From Planctomycetia bacterium (GTDB taxonomy: Bacteria > Planctomycetota > Phycisphaerae > Phycisphaerales > SM1A02), in contig SXOD01000009.1 of NCBI GenBank assembly GCA_005776885.1, positions 1-64,000 of the forward strand: a DNA stretch of 64,000 nt, written 5' to 3'. The notes below the pieces were generated by a model. That model was given only the letters and a program-made list of their open reading frames with translations, was not told the origin of the DNA and ran no database searches. Position numbers and translations under genes: made by a program. Shown piece by piece: positions 1 to 7,554 of the stretch (position 1 is the stretch's first letter; the number at the start of each line of letters is the position of its first letter).

Positions 1-258
1 GTCAGGATGACGACCGTCTACCGGGACTGGATCAACGGCTTGCGGAACCACGTGGCCCGCGCCTGCATCCAGGTCCGCGTGGATCGGCTCGTGCATGGCA
101 ACCCTGGTTCGCATCGCGCCCTGCGTGAGGGCGTGTCCGAACTGAAGATCGATGTTGGCCCCGGCTACCGCGCGTACTTCACGGAGCGGGACGGCGACAA
201 GTCCACGCATCGCCGCGACATCGAGCGAGCGATCGAGCTCGCCGAGAATGTTCCTTGA
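1..258 (+). CDS. RelE/HigB-like toxin (upstrm_HI1419 family), 5' partial, internally shortened
   Basis: This small protein looks like the toxin half of a type II toxin-antitoxin pair; relatives are RNase-fold proteins that cleave mRNA at the ribosome. The visible blocks WINGLRNHVARACIQVRVD, RLVHGNPG, GVSELKIDVGPGYRAYF and GDKST...DIERAIELA follow the family order. The reading frame is open back to base 1, and relatives normally have about five residues before the ATG at base 7, so the true start probably lies outside the window. Between RAYFTERD and GDKST about ten residues are missing; relatives carry a hydrophobic strand there (of the type ..LVLLLAGG). The loss is in frame and removes a core beta strand, so toxicity is doubtful. 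The antitoxin gene follows after 33 bases. Family assignment is confident; activity is not. Confidence 0.8.
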   Translation, partial: VRMTTVYRDWINGLRNHVARACIQVRVDRLVHGNPGSHRALREGVSELKIDVGPGYRAYFTERDGDKSTHRRDIERAIELAENVP

Positions 259-291
259 TGCCGATCTATCCATCCCACTCACGAGACCACC

Positions 292-645
292 ATGCCACGA
301 GCCACCACCACCAAGTCGAAGCGCTTACCCGCGAAGTCCTCCCGCCGCGGCTCGAGTCACACCCGCACGGTCGTCTACGACGTCGCAAAGCAGCTCCGCA
401 CGCCAAAGGAAATGGCCGCCTACCTCGAGGCGTGGCTGGTCGAGGCCCCTGATGATGCGGCAGGCATCTCGCGCGCGCTCGGCGACATCGCCCGCGCGGT
501 CGGCATGAGCAAGGTCGCGAAGCAGTCTGGCCTCAGCCGCGAGAGCCTCTACAAGGCGCTGAGCGAGGACGGCAACCCGAGCCTCGACACGATCCTGCGC
601 GTGGCTCGTGCGGTCGGTGTGCGGTTCCACGCGTCGGCAGCATGA
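292..645 (+). CDS. HigA-like antitoxin (dnstrm_HI1420 family, HTH)
   Basis: This is the putative antitoxin partner of the preceding RelE/HigB-like gene. The block YDVAKQLRTPKEMAAYLEAWLVEAPDDAA followed by the helix-turn-helix IARAVGMSKVAKQSGLSRE and SLYKALSEDGNPSLDTILRVARAVG is the standard layout of the dnstrm_HI1420 family, whose members are about 100 residues and bind both the toxin and the operon promoter. At 117 aa it has a basic N-terminal extension of about 25 residues; an internal start would remove it, but no better ATG is seen. Toxin-first gene order is normal for this family. The antitoxin looks intact even though the toxin is shortened. Confidence 0.85.
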   Translation: MPRATTTKSKRLPAKSSRRGSSHTRTVVYDVAKQLRTPKEMAAYLEAWLVEAPDDAAGISRALGDIARAVGMSKVAKQSGLSRESLYKALSEDGNPSLDTILRVARAVGVRFHASAA

Positions 646-1026
646 AGCGTGAGCGCTCAAGCGAGCTGGAATCCTGATTCCGGTGCGCCACGAGGGGTCA
701 TCCAGCCCTCTCTGCACCCCAGAACCAACCGGTCGTTCGAAGCCCGTCCAGCCCCCGCCATTTGAGTGCCGCCCTTCGGCGGCTTGAGTTCAAGAGTGGT
801 TGCGAACAGCAGCCCTCGCCGAAAGCACGAGAGACGCGTCCTCCTGATGAGAATCACGGGGGCGCGTCTTTCGCTTTCTACGCAGGGTTTTCGAGGGGTG
901 GGCCAGGATTGCCGGCTTACGACTGGGTCGGGCCCGCTGCGGCAACTTCCCCGGGCGGCCCATATATTCCCAGGCCTTTCCATCCGATGTGCTTGCCAGC
1001 CTCCCGGTCCGCTGTAACTTCATCGC
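646..1026. other. 380-base intergenic region with two hairpins
   Basis: No convincing gene is present; the short ORFs here are not supported by codon use or family features. Two hairpins stand out: a perfect GCCGCC/GGCGGC stem with a CTTC loop at about 768-783, and a longer 16-bp stem at 828-873, listed separately. I looked for a tRNA or other structured RNA and found none. Confidence 0.5.
828..879 (+). terminator. Long hairpin followed by a T-rich stretch, possible terminator
   Basis: CGAGAGACGCGTCCTC pairs with GGGGGCGCGTCTTTCG over 16 positions around a 14-base loop. The three non-Watson-Crick positions are G-U pairs if the plus strand is transcribed and would be A-C mismatches on the other strand, so a plus-strand RNA structure is favoured. 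CTTTCT follows. It could terminate the toxin-antitoxin transcript, although it lies about 180 bases past the antitoxin stop. Confidence 0.4.
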
Positions 1027-3084
1027 ATGCAGGCTCACGCACTATCGGTCCTGATCGGCTTGCTCCCCCTGTGGTTGGGCGCGACGGCACCCGCCCAAAT
1101 CACCCAGCCAGACGGGACGCCGAACCCGGCATTCCCCAACTTGTATGCGTGGTGGCGAGCTGATGTTGGAGTGAACCAAGCGGCTGGCATGCCCGCCGAC
1201 GGCGCGGCCGTCACGCGCTGGGAAGACTCCGGCGCGCGCAACCACGATCTGGTGCGCGTGGCCACGGACGCTGCGCAGCGGCCTGCGTTTCGCTCGTCAC
1301 TCGCGAACGGGATGCCGGCGGTCAGTTTCGACGGCAACGACTACTTGTGGAGCGCGAACTCCACCGCAGAGTTCGGCGTCATCACGACTTCGCGCACGAT
1401 CGTGTGCGTGTCTCGCGTCGCCGTGGCGGACGGTGGCTACATCTTTGACAGTTCATCGTCTGCAGGGCGCACAGCGCTCATCACCGGCGAGCTCGCCACT
1501 CCGTCGCAGTGGGTGCTCTACCCAGGTGCGACTCCATCCACGCTTGGCGGATCGGTGTTCAGCAATGGGGTGACGATGGTGAGCTGCACCGTCGAGGGCG
1601 GCGCCCAGGCACTGCATGTGAATGGCGCGCTGAAGGGCACTGCTGCCGCGGCCATGCAGAGCATGTCGGGCGCCATGCTTGGATCCCGGTTCAACATCCA
1701 GAATCGGCTGAATGGATCGATCAGCGAAGTGCTCGTGTTCGACAAGGCACTGAGCGCGGCCGAGCGCGGCGCGATCGAGTCGTACCTCTCCACCAAGTAC
1801 CAGCTGGACGAGCCACCGCCACCGTTGCCCATGATCGACGTGTTCGTCGGCGGTCAGGATGGCTACAACACCTACAGAATCCCGGCCATCGTGCAGTTGG
1901 CGTCCCACCGATTGCTCGCGTTCGCCGAGGGGCGGGCCTCGGGCGCGGACAACGGAACCAACGACATGGTGATGAAGCGATCCGACGACCTCGGCGCCAC
2001 GTGGGGTCCGCTCGTTGTGGTCGACGACCAACCTGGCCGATCGCTCAACAATCCGTGTGTCGTGGAAGTGCGCGAAGGAGCGCACTCCGGGCGCGTCATC
2101 CTGATGTACCAGTCGTATCCAACGGGCTGCGGCGAAGGCTGCGTGGTGCCCGGCAACACTGGCGACAACATCTGCAAGACGTTCATCAGGACATCCGACG
2201 ACGGCGGAGCAACGTGGGCGGCGGCGGTGGAGGTCACGGCGCAGGTGAAGCGCCCGACCATCGTGACGAGCGTCGCGACTGGCCCCGGCATCGGCATCCA
2301 ACTGCGTCACGGCAAGCATGCGGGGCGACTCGTCGTGCCGTTCAATCAGGGGCCGCAAGGCGTGTGGGCGTGCTACGCAGCGTATTCAGACGACGGCGGT
2401 GATTCGTGGCAGTACGGAGACCTCGCAGCAAACGGCTCGCCTGGCACAGGCAACGAAGTGCAGATGGTGGAGCGAACCGACGGCAGCGTCATGTTGAACT
2501 CGCGCCAGTTCTCCGGTGGCGGCTGGCGCAAGACCGCAGTCTCCACGGACGGCGGAGGCACATGGACCCCGCTCATCAACGACGACGAACTCCCCGATCC
2601 ATCGTGCATGGCGGGAATCATGGCGCTGACCGATCCCATCGATGGTTTTGACCAGTCGCGCGTCGTGTTCTGCGGCCCCAACAGCACGACCTCGCGCTCG
2701 AATGGCACAGCGTGGCTTTCGATTGATGGCGGCGCGACGTGGCCCGTGTCCAAGCAGGTCTACGGCGGAGGGTTCGCCTACAGCCTCCCCGTGACCATCG
2801 ACTGCGATCGTTTCGGAGTGTTCTTTGAAAAGGATGGCTACACGCGGATCACGCTCGCGATTGTCGATTACACCGACTTCAATCCCGGCGACGACTTCAG
2901 CGATGAGGGATCGTGCCTGCCCAGCGATCCAGCGGACATCAACCTCGATGGCGTGATCGACGCAGCGGACCTTGGCATCTTGCTGGGCGCGTGGTCATCA
3001 AGCGCGGGAGGTGCCGCCGACGTCAACAGCGACGGCAGCGTCGATGCTGCCGACCTGGCCATCGTGCTGTCGGCGTGGGGCTGA
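1027..3084 (+). CDS. Secreted exo-alpha-sialidase-like protein with LamG-like and dockerin-type domains
   Basis: This is a predicted extracellular glycoside hydrolase (GH33-type sialidase) that would release sialic acids from glycans. A signal peptide (about residues 1-23, ending TAPA-Q) is followed by a concanavalin/LamG-like domain to about residue 255. The sialidase propeller then has the RIP motif (NTYRIPAIV, about residue 283), FAEGRASG, and five Asp boxes: SDDLGATWG, SDDGGATW, SDDGGDSW, STDGGGTW and SIDGGATW, between about residues 318 and 570. The last 50 residues carry two Asp-rich dockerin-like calcium repeats (ADINLDGVIDAADL...LLGAWS and ADVNSDGSVDAADL...LSAWG). Its 3' end overlaps the converging desaturase gene by 87 bases. 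The exact substrate linkage cannot be read from sequence. Confidence 0.88.
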   Translation: MQAHALSVLIGLLPLWLGATAPAQITQPDGTPNPAFPNLYAWWRADVGVNQAAGMPADGAAVTRWEDSGARNHDLVRVATDAAQRPAFRSSLANGMPAVSFDGNDYLWSANSTAEFGVITTSRTIVCVSRVAVADGGYIFDSSSSAGRTALITGELATPSQWVLYPGATPSTLGGSVFSNGVTMVSCTVEGGAQALHVNGALKGTAAAAMQSMSGAMLGSRFNIQNRLNGSISEVLVFDKALSAAERGAIESYLSTKYQLDEPPPPLPMIDVFVGGQDGYNTYRIPAIVQLASHRLLAFAEGRASGADNGTNDMVMKRSDDLGATWGPLVVVDDQPGRSLNNPCVVEVREGAHSGRVILMYQSYPTGCGEGCVVPGNTGDNICKTFIRTSDDGGATWAAAVEVTAQVKRPTIVTSVATGPGIGIQLRHGKHAGRLVVPFNQGPQGVWACYAAYSDDGGDSWQYGDLAANGSPGTGNEVQMVERTDGSVMLNSRQFSGGGWRKTAVSTDGGGTWTPLINDDELPDPSCMAGIMALTDPIDGFDQSRVVFCGPNSTTSRSNGTAWLSIDGGATWPVSKQVYGGGFAYSLPVTIDCDRFGVFFEKDGYTRITLAIVDYTDFNPGDDFSDEGSCLPSDPADINLDGVIDAADLGILLGAWSSSAGGAADVNSDGSVDAADLAIVLSAWG

Positions 3085-4041
3085 GCCCCGGACCGTCCCA
3101 CGATTCGCCGCGCGCACGCTTCGCCGAGGGGTGATGTCGCTGGCCAGCCCCACCATCGACAGCACCCGGATCTCCCAGTACGTCAGATCAAGCTCCCACC
3201 ACCGATGCTGGAGGGAACAGCAGGATGGATCGGCATGGTGATTGTTGTGCCACCCTTCGCCAGCGGCCACAAGCGCCACGATCCAGTTGTTCTGACTGTG
3301 CTCCTCCGTCTCGTAGTTGCGGTAGCCAAAGAGGTGCGTGAGGCTATTCACGCTCCACGTGATGTGCCACACGAGGACGGTGCGCAGCACCACGCCCCAG
3401 ACCACCACGCTGGCCGCAAAGAGCGCTGCGCCCGTGGCATCCGTCCAGAGCAACGCCGCGGCGAACCCGGCGACGGCGTACAACGCACACTGCGCGAGGT
3501 AGATCCAGAACGGGCACTGCGGGTGCTTTTCGATCCACATGTAGAGCGGGTCGCCCAGGACGTCGCGTGCGTATCGGTGATAGTTGCCCGACTGGTGGGT
3601 CGCCTGATTGCGGACGAACAGCCATCCCAGATGCCCCCAGAGGAACGTGACGAGCGGTGAGTGCGGGTCCTGTTCCTCATCCGAATGCGCGTGATGCATG
3701 CGATGTGTCGCGATCCAGCGTGCTGGCGAATCTTCAAGGCAACACATCGCGCCAATCACCAGGAGGTGCTCAAACCAGAGCGGCGTGGTGAAACTCCGAT
3801 GGGCCAGCAACCGGTGGTATCCCATCGTGATGGTCTGCCCGAAAACATGGATTCCAGCGACGCAAAGCACCACTCCCGTCCAGGACCACAGTGCCGGGAC
3901 AAGCACGAGCACCGAGAGTGCATGCACGGCCACGAGCGGGAGGCAGTACCGGAGGAGGATGTGAGTCGGCCGGGTTGTCGCCGGTCTCGAAAGCGGGTTG
4001 TCTGGTGACCGGCACGGGGCGGAATGTGGGGTGCTGGTCAC
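2998..4041 (-). CDS. Fatty acid desaturase (acyl-CoA/acyl-lipid delta-9 type)
   Basis: This is an integral membrane di-iron desaturase that would introduce a double bond into fatty acyl chains to tune membrane fluidity. The three histidine boxes are intact: HRLLAH, HRMHH and HNNHH, separated by pairs of hydrophobic segments as in the stearoyl-CoA desaturase family. The C-terminal tail after DITPRRS is read from sequence antisense to the sialidase dockerin repeats, so the last 30 or so residues are probably not conserved. No ATG start is available. The ORF opens at TTG (4056); I use the GTG at 4041, and the first clearly family-like residues begin at PTHILLRYCLP. Function is secure, the start is not. 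Confidence 0.88.
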   Translation of the reverse strand: MTSTPHSAPCRSPDNPLSRPATTRPTHILLRYCLPLVAVHALSVLVLVPALWSWTGVVLCVAGIHVFGQTITMGYHRLLAHRSFTTPLWFEHLLVIGAMCCLEDSPARWIATHRMHHAHSDEEQDPHSPLVTFLWGHLGWLFVRNQATHQSGNYHRYARDVLGDPLYMWIEKHPQCPFWIYLAQCALYAVAGFAAALLWTDATGAALFAASVVVWGVVLRTVLVWHITWSVNSLTHLFGYRNYETEEHSQNNWIVALVAAGEGWHNNHHADPSCCSLQHRWWELDLTYWEIRVLSMVGLASDITPRRSVRAANRGTVRGSAPRRQHDGQVGSIDAAVAVDVGGTSRA

Positions 4042-4201
4042 GGCGAAGCCTACCAACGCCCATCGGTCCGGGAGCGAGCCCCGCGTCGTAGCCGGGAGAC
4101 ACGACGGCGTGGCCCGGGGGCGTGCTCCTCGAACTACACCCAGTTTCGAGGGAATCGGTCGAGCTTGCGATCAGCCGGAGGTGCGGGTGGCTCCAGATGC
4201 G

Positions 4202-4726
4202 TCATCGGCCATCCGCAGCCCGCTCCAGCCGATAGATGAACCGGTCGCTGGGAACGCCGGCGATCGACACCTGCTCGCGATGGTGGAACGAGGCACCGAT
4301 GCGCTCCAATGACTTTTGCGATCGCACATTGCCGGGGCTGACCTGGAACCAGACCGTCGCCACGTGCGCGAAGGCATGCGCCAGCATGAGCGACTTGACC
4401 TGGGCATTCGTGCGCCCGCCCCAGTGAGCGCGCTCCAGAAAGGTATAGCCGATCACCACCGACGACTGGATCGGATCCCAATCGTAGAAGCGGCTGGACC
4501 CGATGATCCGCCCGCCCTCGCGCTCTTCGATGACCATGCCGCCGCCACAGTCGAGTGCGCCATCGAAGAATCGTTCAAAGACAGCTCGTTCGTGTCGATT
4601 TCGCTCCGAGTGCTGCTCCCACACCAAGGGATCGCTCGCGGCAGCGTGGAGGCCATCAAGGTCCTCGCGCTCGATGGGGCGGACCGTGACTGCCGAGCCG
4701 TGCAAGGTGGGCTGCCAGGGAGTCAT
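4202..4726 (-). CDS. GNAT family N-acetyltransferase (RimJ/RimL-like)
   Basis: This is a 174-aa acetyltransferase that would move acetyl from acetyl-CoA to an amine. VTVRPIEREDLDGLHAAASDP is the usual N-terminal strand-helix of RimJ/RimL-like enzymes. GYTFLERAHWGGRTNAQVKSLMLAHAF is the acetyl-CoA-binding strand and helix, and SPGNVRSQKSLERIGASF is the conserved N..S...LER.GF block. Its ATG overlaps the TGA of the upstream tolC-like gene (ATGA), so the two are probably translationally coupled. The substrate is unknown. Linkage to an efflux channel hints at detoxification of a small molecule, but this is inference. Confidence 0.88.
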   Translation of the reverse strand: MTPWQPTLHGSAVTVRPIEREDLDGLHAAASDPLVWEQHSERNRHERAVFERFFDGALDCGGGMVIEEREGGRIIGSSRFYDWDPIQSSVVIGYTFLERAHWGGRTNAQVKSLMLAHAFAHVATVWFQVSPGNVRSQKSLERIGASFHHREQVSIAGVPSDRFIYRLERAADGR

Positions 4727-6273
4727 TGGTGCCTTGAATCCTCCCCCACGCTCAGCGCAAGCGTGGCCAGCGCCACGCGCACGGCGGCACGCGATTCCTG
4801 CTCCACCAGCTGCGCATCGGCCAGTCCGCGGCGCGCTTCATCCGCCTCCACAAAAGTCGCAAGGCCGTTCTTGAATGCGGCAAGTGATTGCTGGTGATTG
4901 CGTTCGCTGGCCGCGACAAGCGCCTGCACGACCGCTCGCTGCCTCAGTGCCGTCGACAGGCCCGCGTAGGCCTTCCATACTTCGCGCGTGGCGCGATTGC
5001 GACTCGCGGCGATCTCTGCGCTTGATGCACTGAGCCCAGCCAGGGCGATCTGCAGCTTGGTCTCCCGCATCTCGCCATCGAGGATCGGAATCGAGACACC
5101 CACGAACGCGCCGTACCACGGTTGCGTGGTCGATTCCCAGCCAACGCTGGCGACATCGAATGACTCATAGGGAATCCCGACATTCCCGCCGGCAGTCACC
5201 GTCGGCTTGAAGTCGGCGCGCGCCAGACGCACCGCCGCCTGGCTGGAACGGTAGCCCGCCACGGCGACCTTCATGTCGTCGCGCTGCTCAATCGCGCGGG
5301 TGACATAGTCCTCCACATCCTGGGCGAGCGCGGCGGTGCCATGGTCGTCGAGCGGCATTTCATCCCGCGCCACGAGAAGATCGTTTGCGGGAGCAAAGCC
5401 GACCGCCTCGATGAGGTCGATCCTCGTCGTGGCCTCCAGGGCCATGGCCACCTCCACCCCCCACTCCGCCTGCACGCGGCTGCGGATCGCCGCCAAGAGT
5501 TGCGTCTCCGTGGCGAGGCCGTTGTCCACGCCGGCTCGCACCTCGCGTTCCATTTCCGTGGCCGCAAGGGCGGCGACCCGCGCCGTGGCCACGCGCTCAC
5601 GCGAAGTCAGGAATGCGTGGTAGGCAACGGTGACGGCGTACCCAACCGTGCGGTGCTCCTGGCTGAATGCCGCATCCGCCGCGAGTGCCTTCGCCTGCGC
5701 CATGTCACGCGCCGCCTCCCGGCGGCCACAGTCGTAGACCAGCCAAGTGAGCTGGAGGCTTGGGACGACATCAAGGGTCTGCGCAGAGAAATAGGTCGAA
5801 TCGATCACCCCGGGAACCTGTTGGATGGGGAAGACCGCTCGCTCATACCCCGCGACGAGCGACGCGGCGAGCATCGGCTGATACGCGCCCTCCACCAAGC
5901 CGATGGCCATGGCGGCCTGCCGCGCCCGCTCCCATGCCACCCGCGTGCCGGGATTGGAGCGCTGTGCGATGTCAATCAATTCTGGAAGCCCGTATTCACG
6001 CGTCGGGTCGACCTTCGGGGCCGCAGCCACCGCGAGTTCCACTCCCTGGCCAAGCACCTTCGGCGGATTGGTGTTCCCGAACGCAAGGGCTTGGAGCGCT
6101 TCATCGATGTCCTGGTCTCCCGTCTGGGAAGCCCTCCATTCGGCGTCGGGGCGAGTGGGTGCGACCTGTTCCCACGGCGTTCGGGGTGCGCAGCCCACGA
6201 AGCACGCCGCGCTTCCCAATGCCGCGATCACACAAGCAATCGGGACCACGCATCGAGCCCATCGGCTTAGCAT
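4723..6273 (-). CDS. TolC family outer membrane efflux lipoprotein
   Basis: This would be the outer membrane channel of a tripartite efflux pump. From the ATG at 6273 the protein is 516 aa and begins with a lipoprotein signal (VIAALGSAACFVGC). The body has the two internally repeated TolC halves, with long alpha-helical hairpins such as ELIDIAQRSNPGTRVAWERAR and SLAAFKNGLATFVEADEARRGLADAQ. The ORF is open upstream to 6498, but that extension is antisense to ytcA and rich in Arg/Pro, so the 6273 start is preferred. Only 8 bases separate this ATG from the divergent ytcA ATG, so each promoter must lie inside the other gene. It presumably works with the HlyD and FUSC proteins encoded divergently, as MdtP does with MdtN and MdtO. 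Confidence 0.88.
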   Translation of the reverse strand: MLSRWARCVVPIACVIAALGSAACFVGCAPRTPWEQVAPTRPDAEWRASQTGDQDIDEALQALAFGNTNPPKVLGQGVELAVAAAPKVDPTREYGLPELIDIAQRSNPGTRVAWERARQAAMAIGLVEGAYQPMLAASLVAGYERAVFPIQQVPGVIDSTYFSAQTLDVVPSLQLTWLVYDCGRREAARDMAQAKALAADAAFSQEHRTVGYAVTVAYHAFLTSRERVATARVAALAATEMEREVRAGVDNGLATETQLLAAIRSRVQAEWGVEVAMALEATTRIDLIEAVGFAPANDLLVARDEMPLDDHGTAALAQDVEDYVTRAIEQRDDMKVAVAGYRSSQAAVRLARADFKPTVTAGGNVGIPYESFDVASVGWESTTQPWYGAFVGVSIPILDGEMRETKLQIALAGLSASSAEIAASRNRATREVWKAYAGLSTALRQRAVVQALVAASERNHQQSLAAFKNGLATFVEADEARRGLADAQLVEQESRAAVRVALATLALSVGEDSRHQ

Positions 6274-6281
6274 GGCGCGAG

Positions 6282-6494
6282 ATGCTAACGGTCGCACACG
6301 CTCCGGTCTTTGAGTTCTTCGGGGCGTACTTTCCGTCATGGTTGCCCGCGATGCTGTGTGGCGTGATCGGCGCGTCGCTGCTCCGAGCCGCACTCGGGAG
6401 GGCCGGATTGCACGATCGGATCCCGCTGCCGCTCCTGACCTACGTCGCGGCCACGGTGTTGGTGGCCTGCGCCGCACGGCTGCTTCTTGCCTGA
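6282..6494 (+). CDS. YtcA-like small membrane protein of an MdtNOP-type efflux locus
   Basis: This 70-aa protein is hidden in the ORF track inside a longer frame starting at 5760; the ATG at 6282 gives the family-like product. It carries the signature GAYFPSWL near residue 15, then two hydrophobic segments (AMLCGVIGASLLRAALG and LPLLTYVAATVLVACAARLLL). That matches the small YtcA proteins encoded next to mdtN/mdtO/mdtP in enterobacteria. Unlike some YtcA members it shows no lipobox cysteine. The HlyD gene begins 10 bases after its stop (or overlaps it if the TTG at 6487 is used). Its role in the pump is not established; it is likely an accessory inner membrane subunit. Confidence 0.78.
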   Translation: MLTVAHAPVFEFFGAYFPSWLPAMLCGVIGASLLRAALGRAGLHDRIPLPLLTYVAATVLVACAARLLLA

Positions 6495-6504
6495 GCATTC
6501 TCCA

Positions 6505-7554
6505 ATGACCGACTCATCCTCGCAGACTTCCCGCGCGCGCATCGTGACTGGGGTGACGGTGCTCTTCGCCGGAATCGCAGCCTTCTTGGCGTGGCGGCAG
6601 TCCATGGATGCTCCCGGCAGCGATGAGGCCTTCGTGCGCGCGGACACCGTCGCGATCGCGCCTCGCGTGGCCGGTCCGATCGTGGACCTGCGGGTGCGCC
6701 AAGGCTCGCATGTAAACGCCGGCGACACTCTCTTCATGATTGATCCGCGACCCTTCGACTTGGCGGTCGCCAACGCAGCTGCCCTGGAAGGGGCCGCCTT
6801 GGCACAAGTCCAGATCGAGCAACGCCGAGATCTCCAGCTGCGCGCCCTCTGCGCCGCGGCCGATGCCGAAGTGATCGGGGCTCGGGCGGTCGCCGTCGAA
6901 CGCCGCGCCACGCTCGCCCGCGTCACCGCCATGGCGGATGGCGGTTTTGCCACGGCCCAAGAACTGGACGTGGCCCGAGCGGCGCTGGCCTCGTCGGAGG
7001 CACTGTTGCTCGCGGCCGAAGGCGCCGCGGAAGCCGCGCGAGCCGCCGTGAGCGAACTCTCCAGCGTCGAGGCCCAGGTGATGGCGCTCCGCGCCTCCTT
7101 GGACATGGCCCGGCTGGAGCGCCGTTTTTGCGAGGTGACGGCGCCCGTTTCTGGCACCGTGATCGCGCTCGATTTCGCAGTCGGCACGCATGCCATGCCG
7201 GGCATTCCGCTCTTCCAGCTCCTGGTGGACGACACCTGGACCGTCGACGCTCCGCTCCTGGAGGGCCACCTGAAGGATCTTCGAGTAGGTGATGCCGCCG
7301 AGGTCTGGGTGATGACCGATCCGTCGCGGCGTTTCGAGTGCGTCGTGGAGTCCATCGGTGTTGGCGTTCGCCCGACGGACGAGATCAACATTGGCGGCAT
7401 CCCCTTCGTCCGGCGCGAGCTGGACTGGGTTCGCGTGGCACAGCGATTCCCCGTGCGCTTGCGAGTGATCGATCCCGACCCGTCCCTGTTCCGATTGGGG
7501 GCGAGCGCCAGCGTGATCGTCCATCCCGGCACGGGACCCGGCGATGCGCGCTGA
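6505..7554 (+). CDS. HlyD/EmrA family periplasmic adaptor (MdtN-like)
   Basis: This is the membrane fusion protein of the pump, linking the inner membrane FUSC component to the TolC channel. A single N-terminal anchor (about residues 13-29) is followed by a biotinyl-lipoyl half-motif (VAPRVAGPIVDLRVRQGSHVNAGDTLFMID), a long helical hairpin rich in Ala/Glu (about residues 85-205), the second lipoyl half (APVSGTVIALDFAVGTHAMPGIPLF) and a beta-barrel domain. At 349 aa it is the usual length. I chose the ATG at 6505 over the upstream in-frame TTG at 6487. The 3' end overlaps the next gene by 11 bases, indicating co-translation. Confidence 0.9.
   Translation: MTDSSSQTSRARIVTGVTVLFAGIAAFLAWRQSMDAPGSDEAFVRADTVAIAPRVAGPIVDLRVRQGSHVNAGDTLFMIDPRPFDLAVANAAALEGAALAQVQIEQRRDLQLRALCAAADAEVIGARAVAVERRATLARVTAMADGGFATAQELDVARAALASSEALLLAAEGAAEAARAAVSELSSVEAQVMALRASLDMARLERRFCEVTAPVSGTVIALDFAVGTHAMPGIPLFQLLVDDTWTVDAPLLEGHLKDLRVGDAAEVWVMTDPSRRFECVVESIGVGVRPTDEINIGGIPFVRRELDWVRVAQRFPVRLRVIDPDPSLFRLGASASVIVHPGTGPGDAR

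Noticed and set aside
646-1026. tRNA or tmRNA remnant in the first long gap
   Set aside because: GGTCGTTCGAAG looks like a T-loop at first, but the five-base stem does not pair and no cloverleaf forms.
1453-2358. 301-aa minus-strand ORF within the sialidase
   Set aside because: Antisense to the Asp-box region; Arg/His-rich and without any recognisable motif.
3205-3660. 151-aa plus-strand ORF under the desaturase gene
   Set aside because: Shadow of the desaturase coding strand; the three histidine boxes on the minus strand define the real gene.
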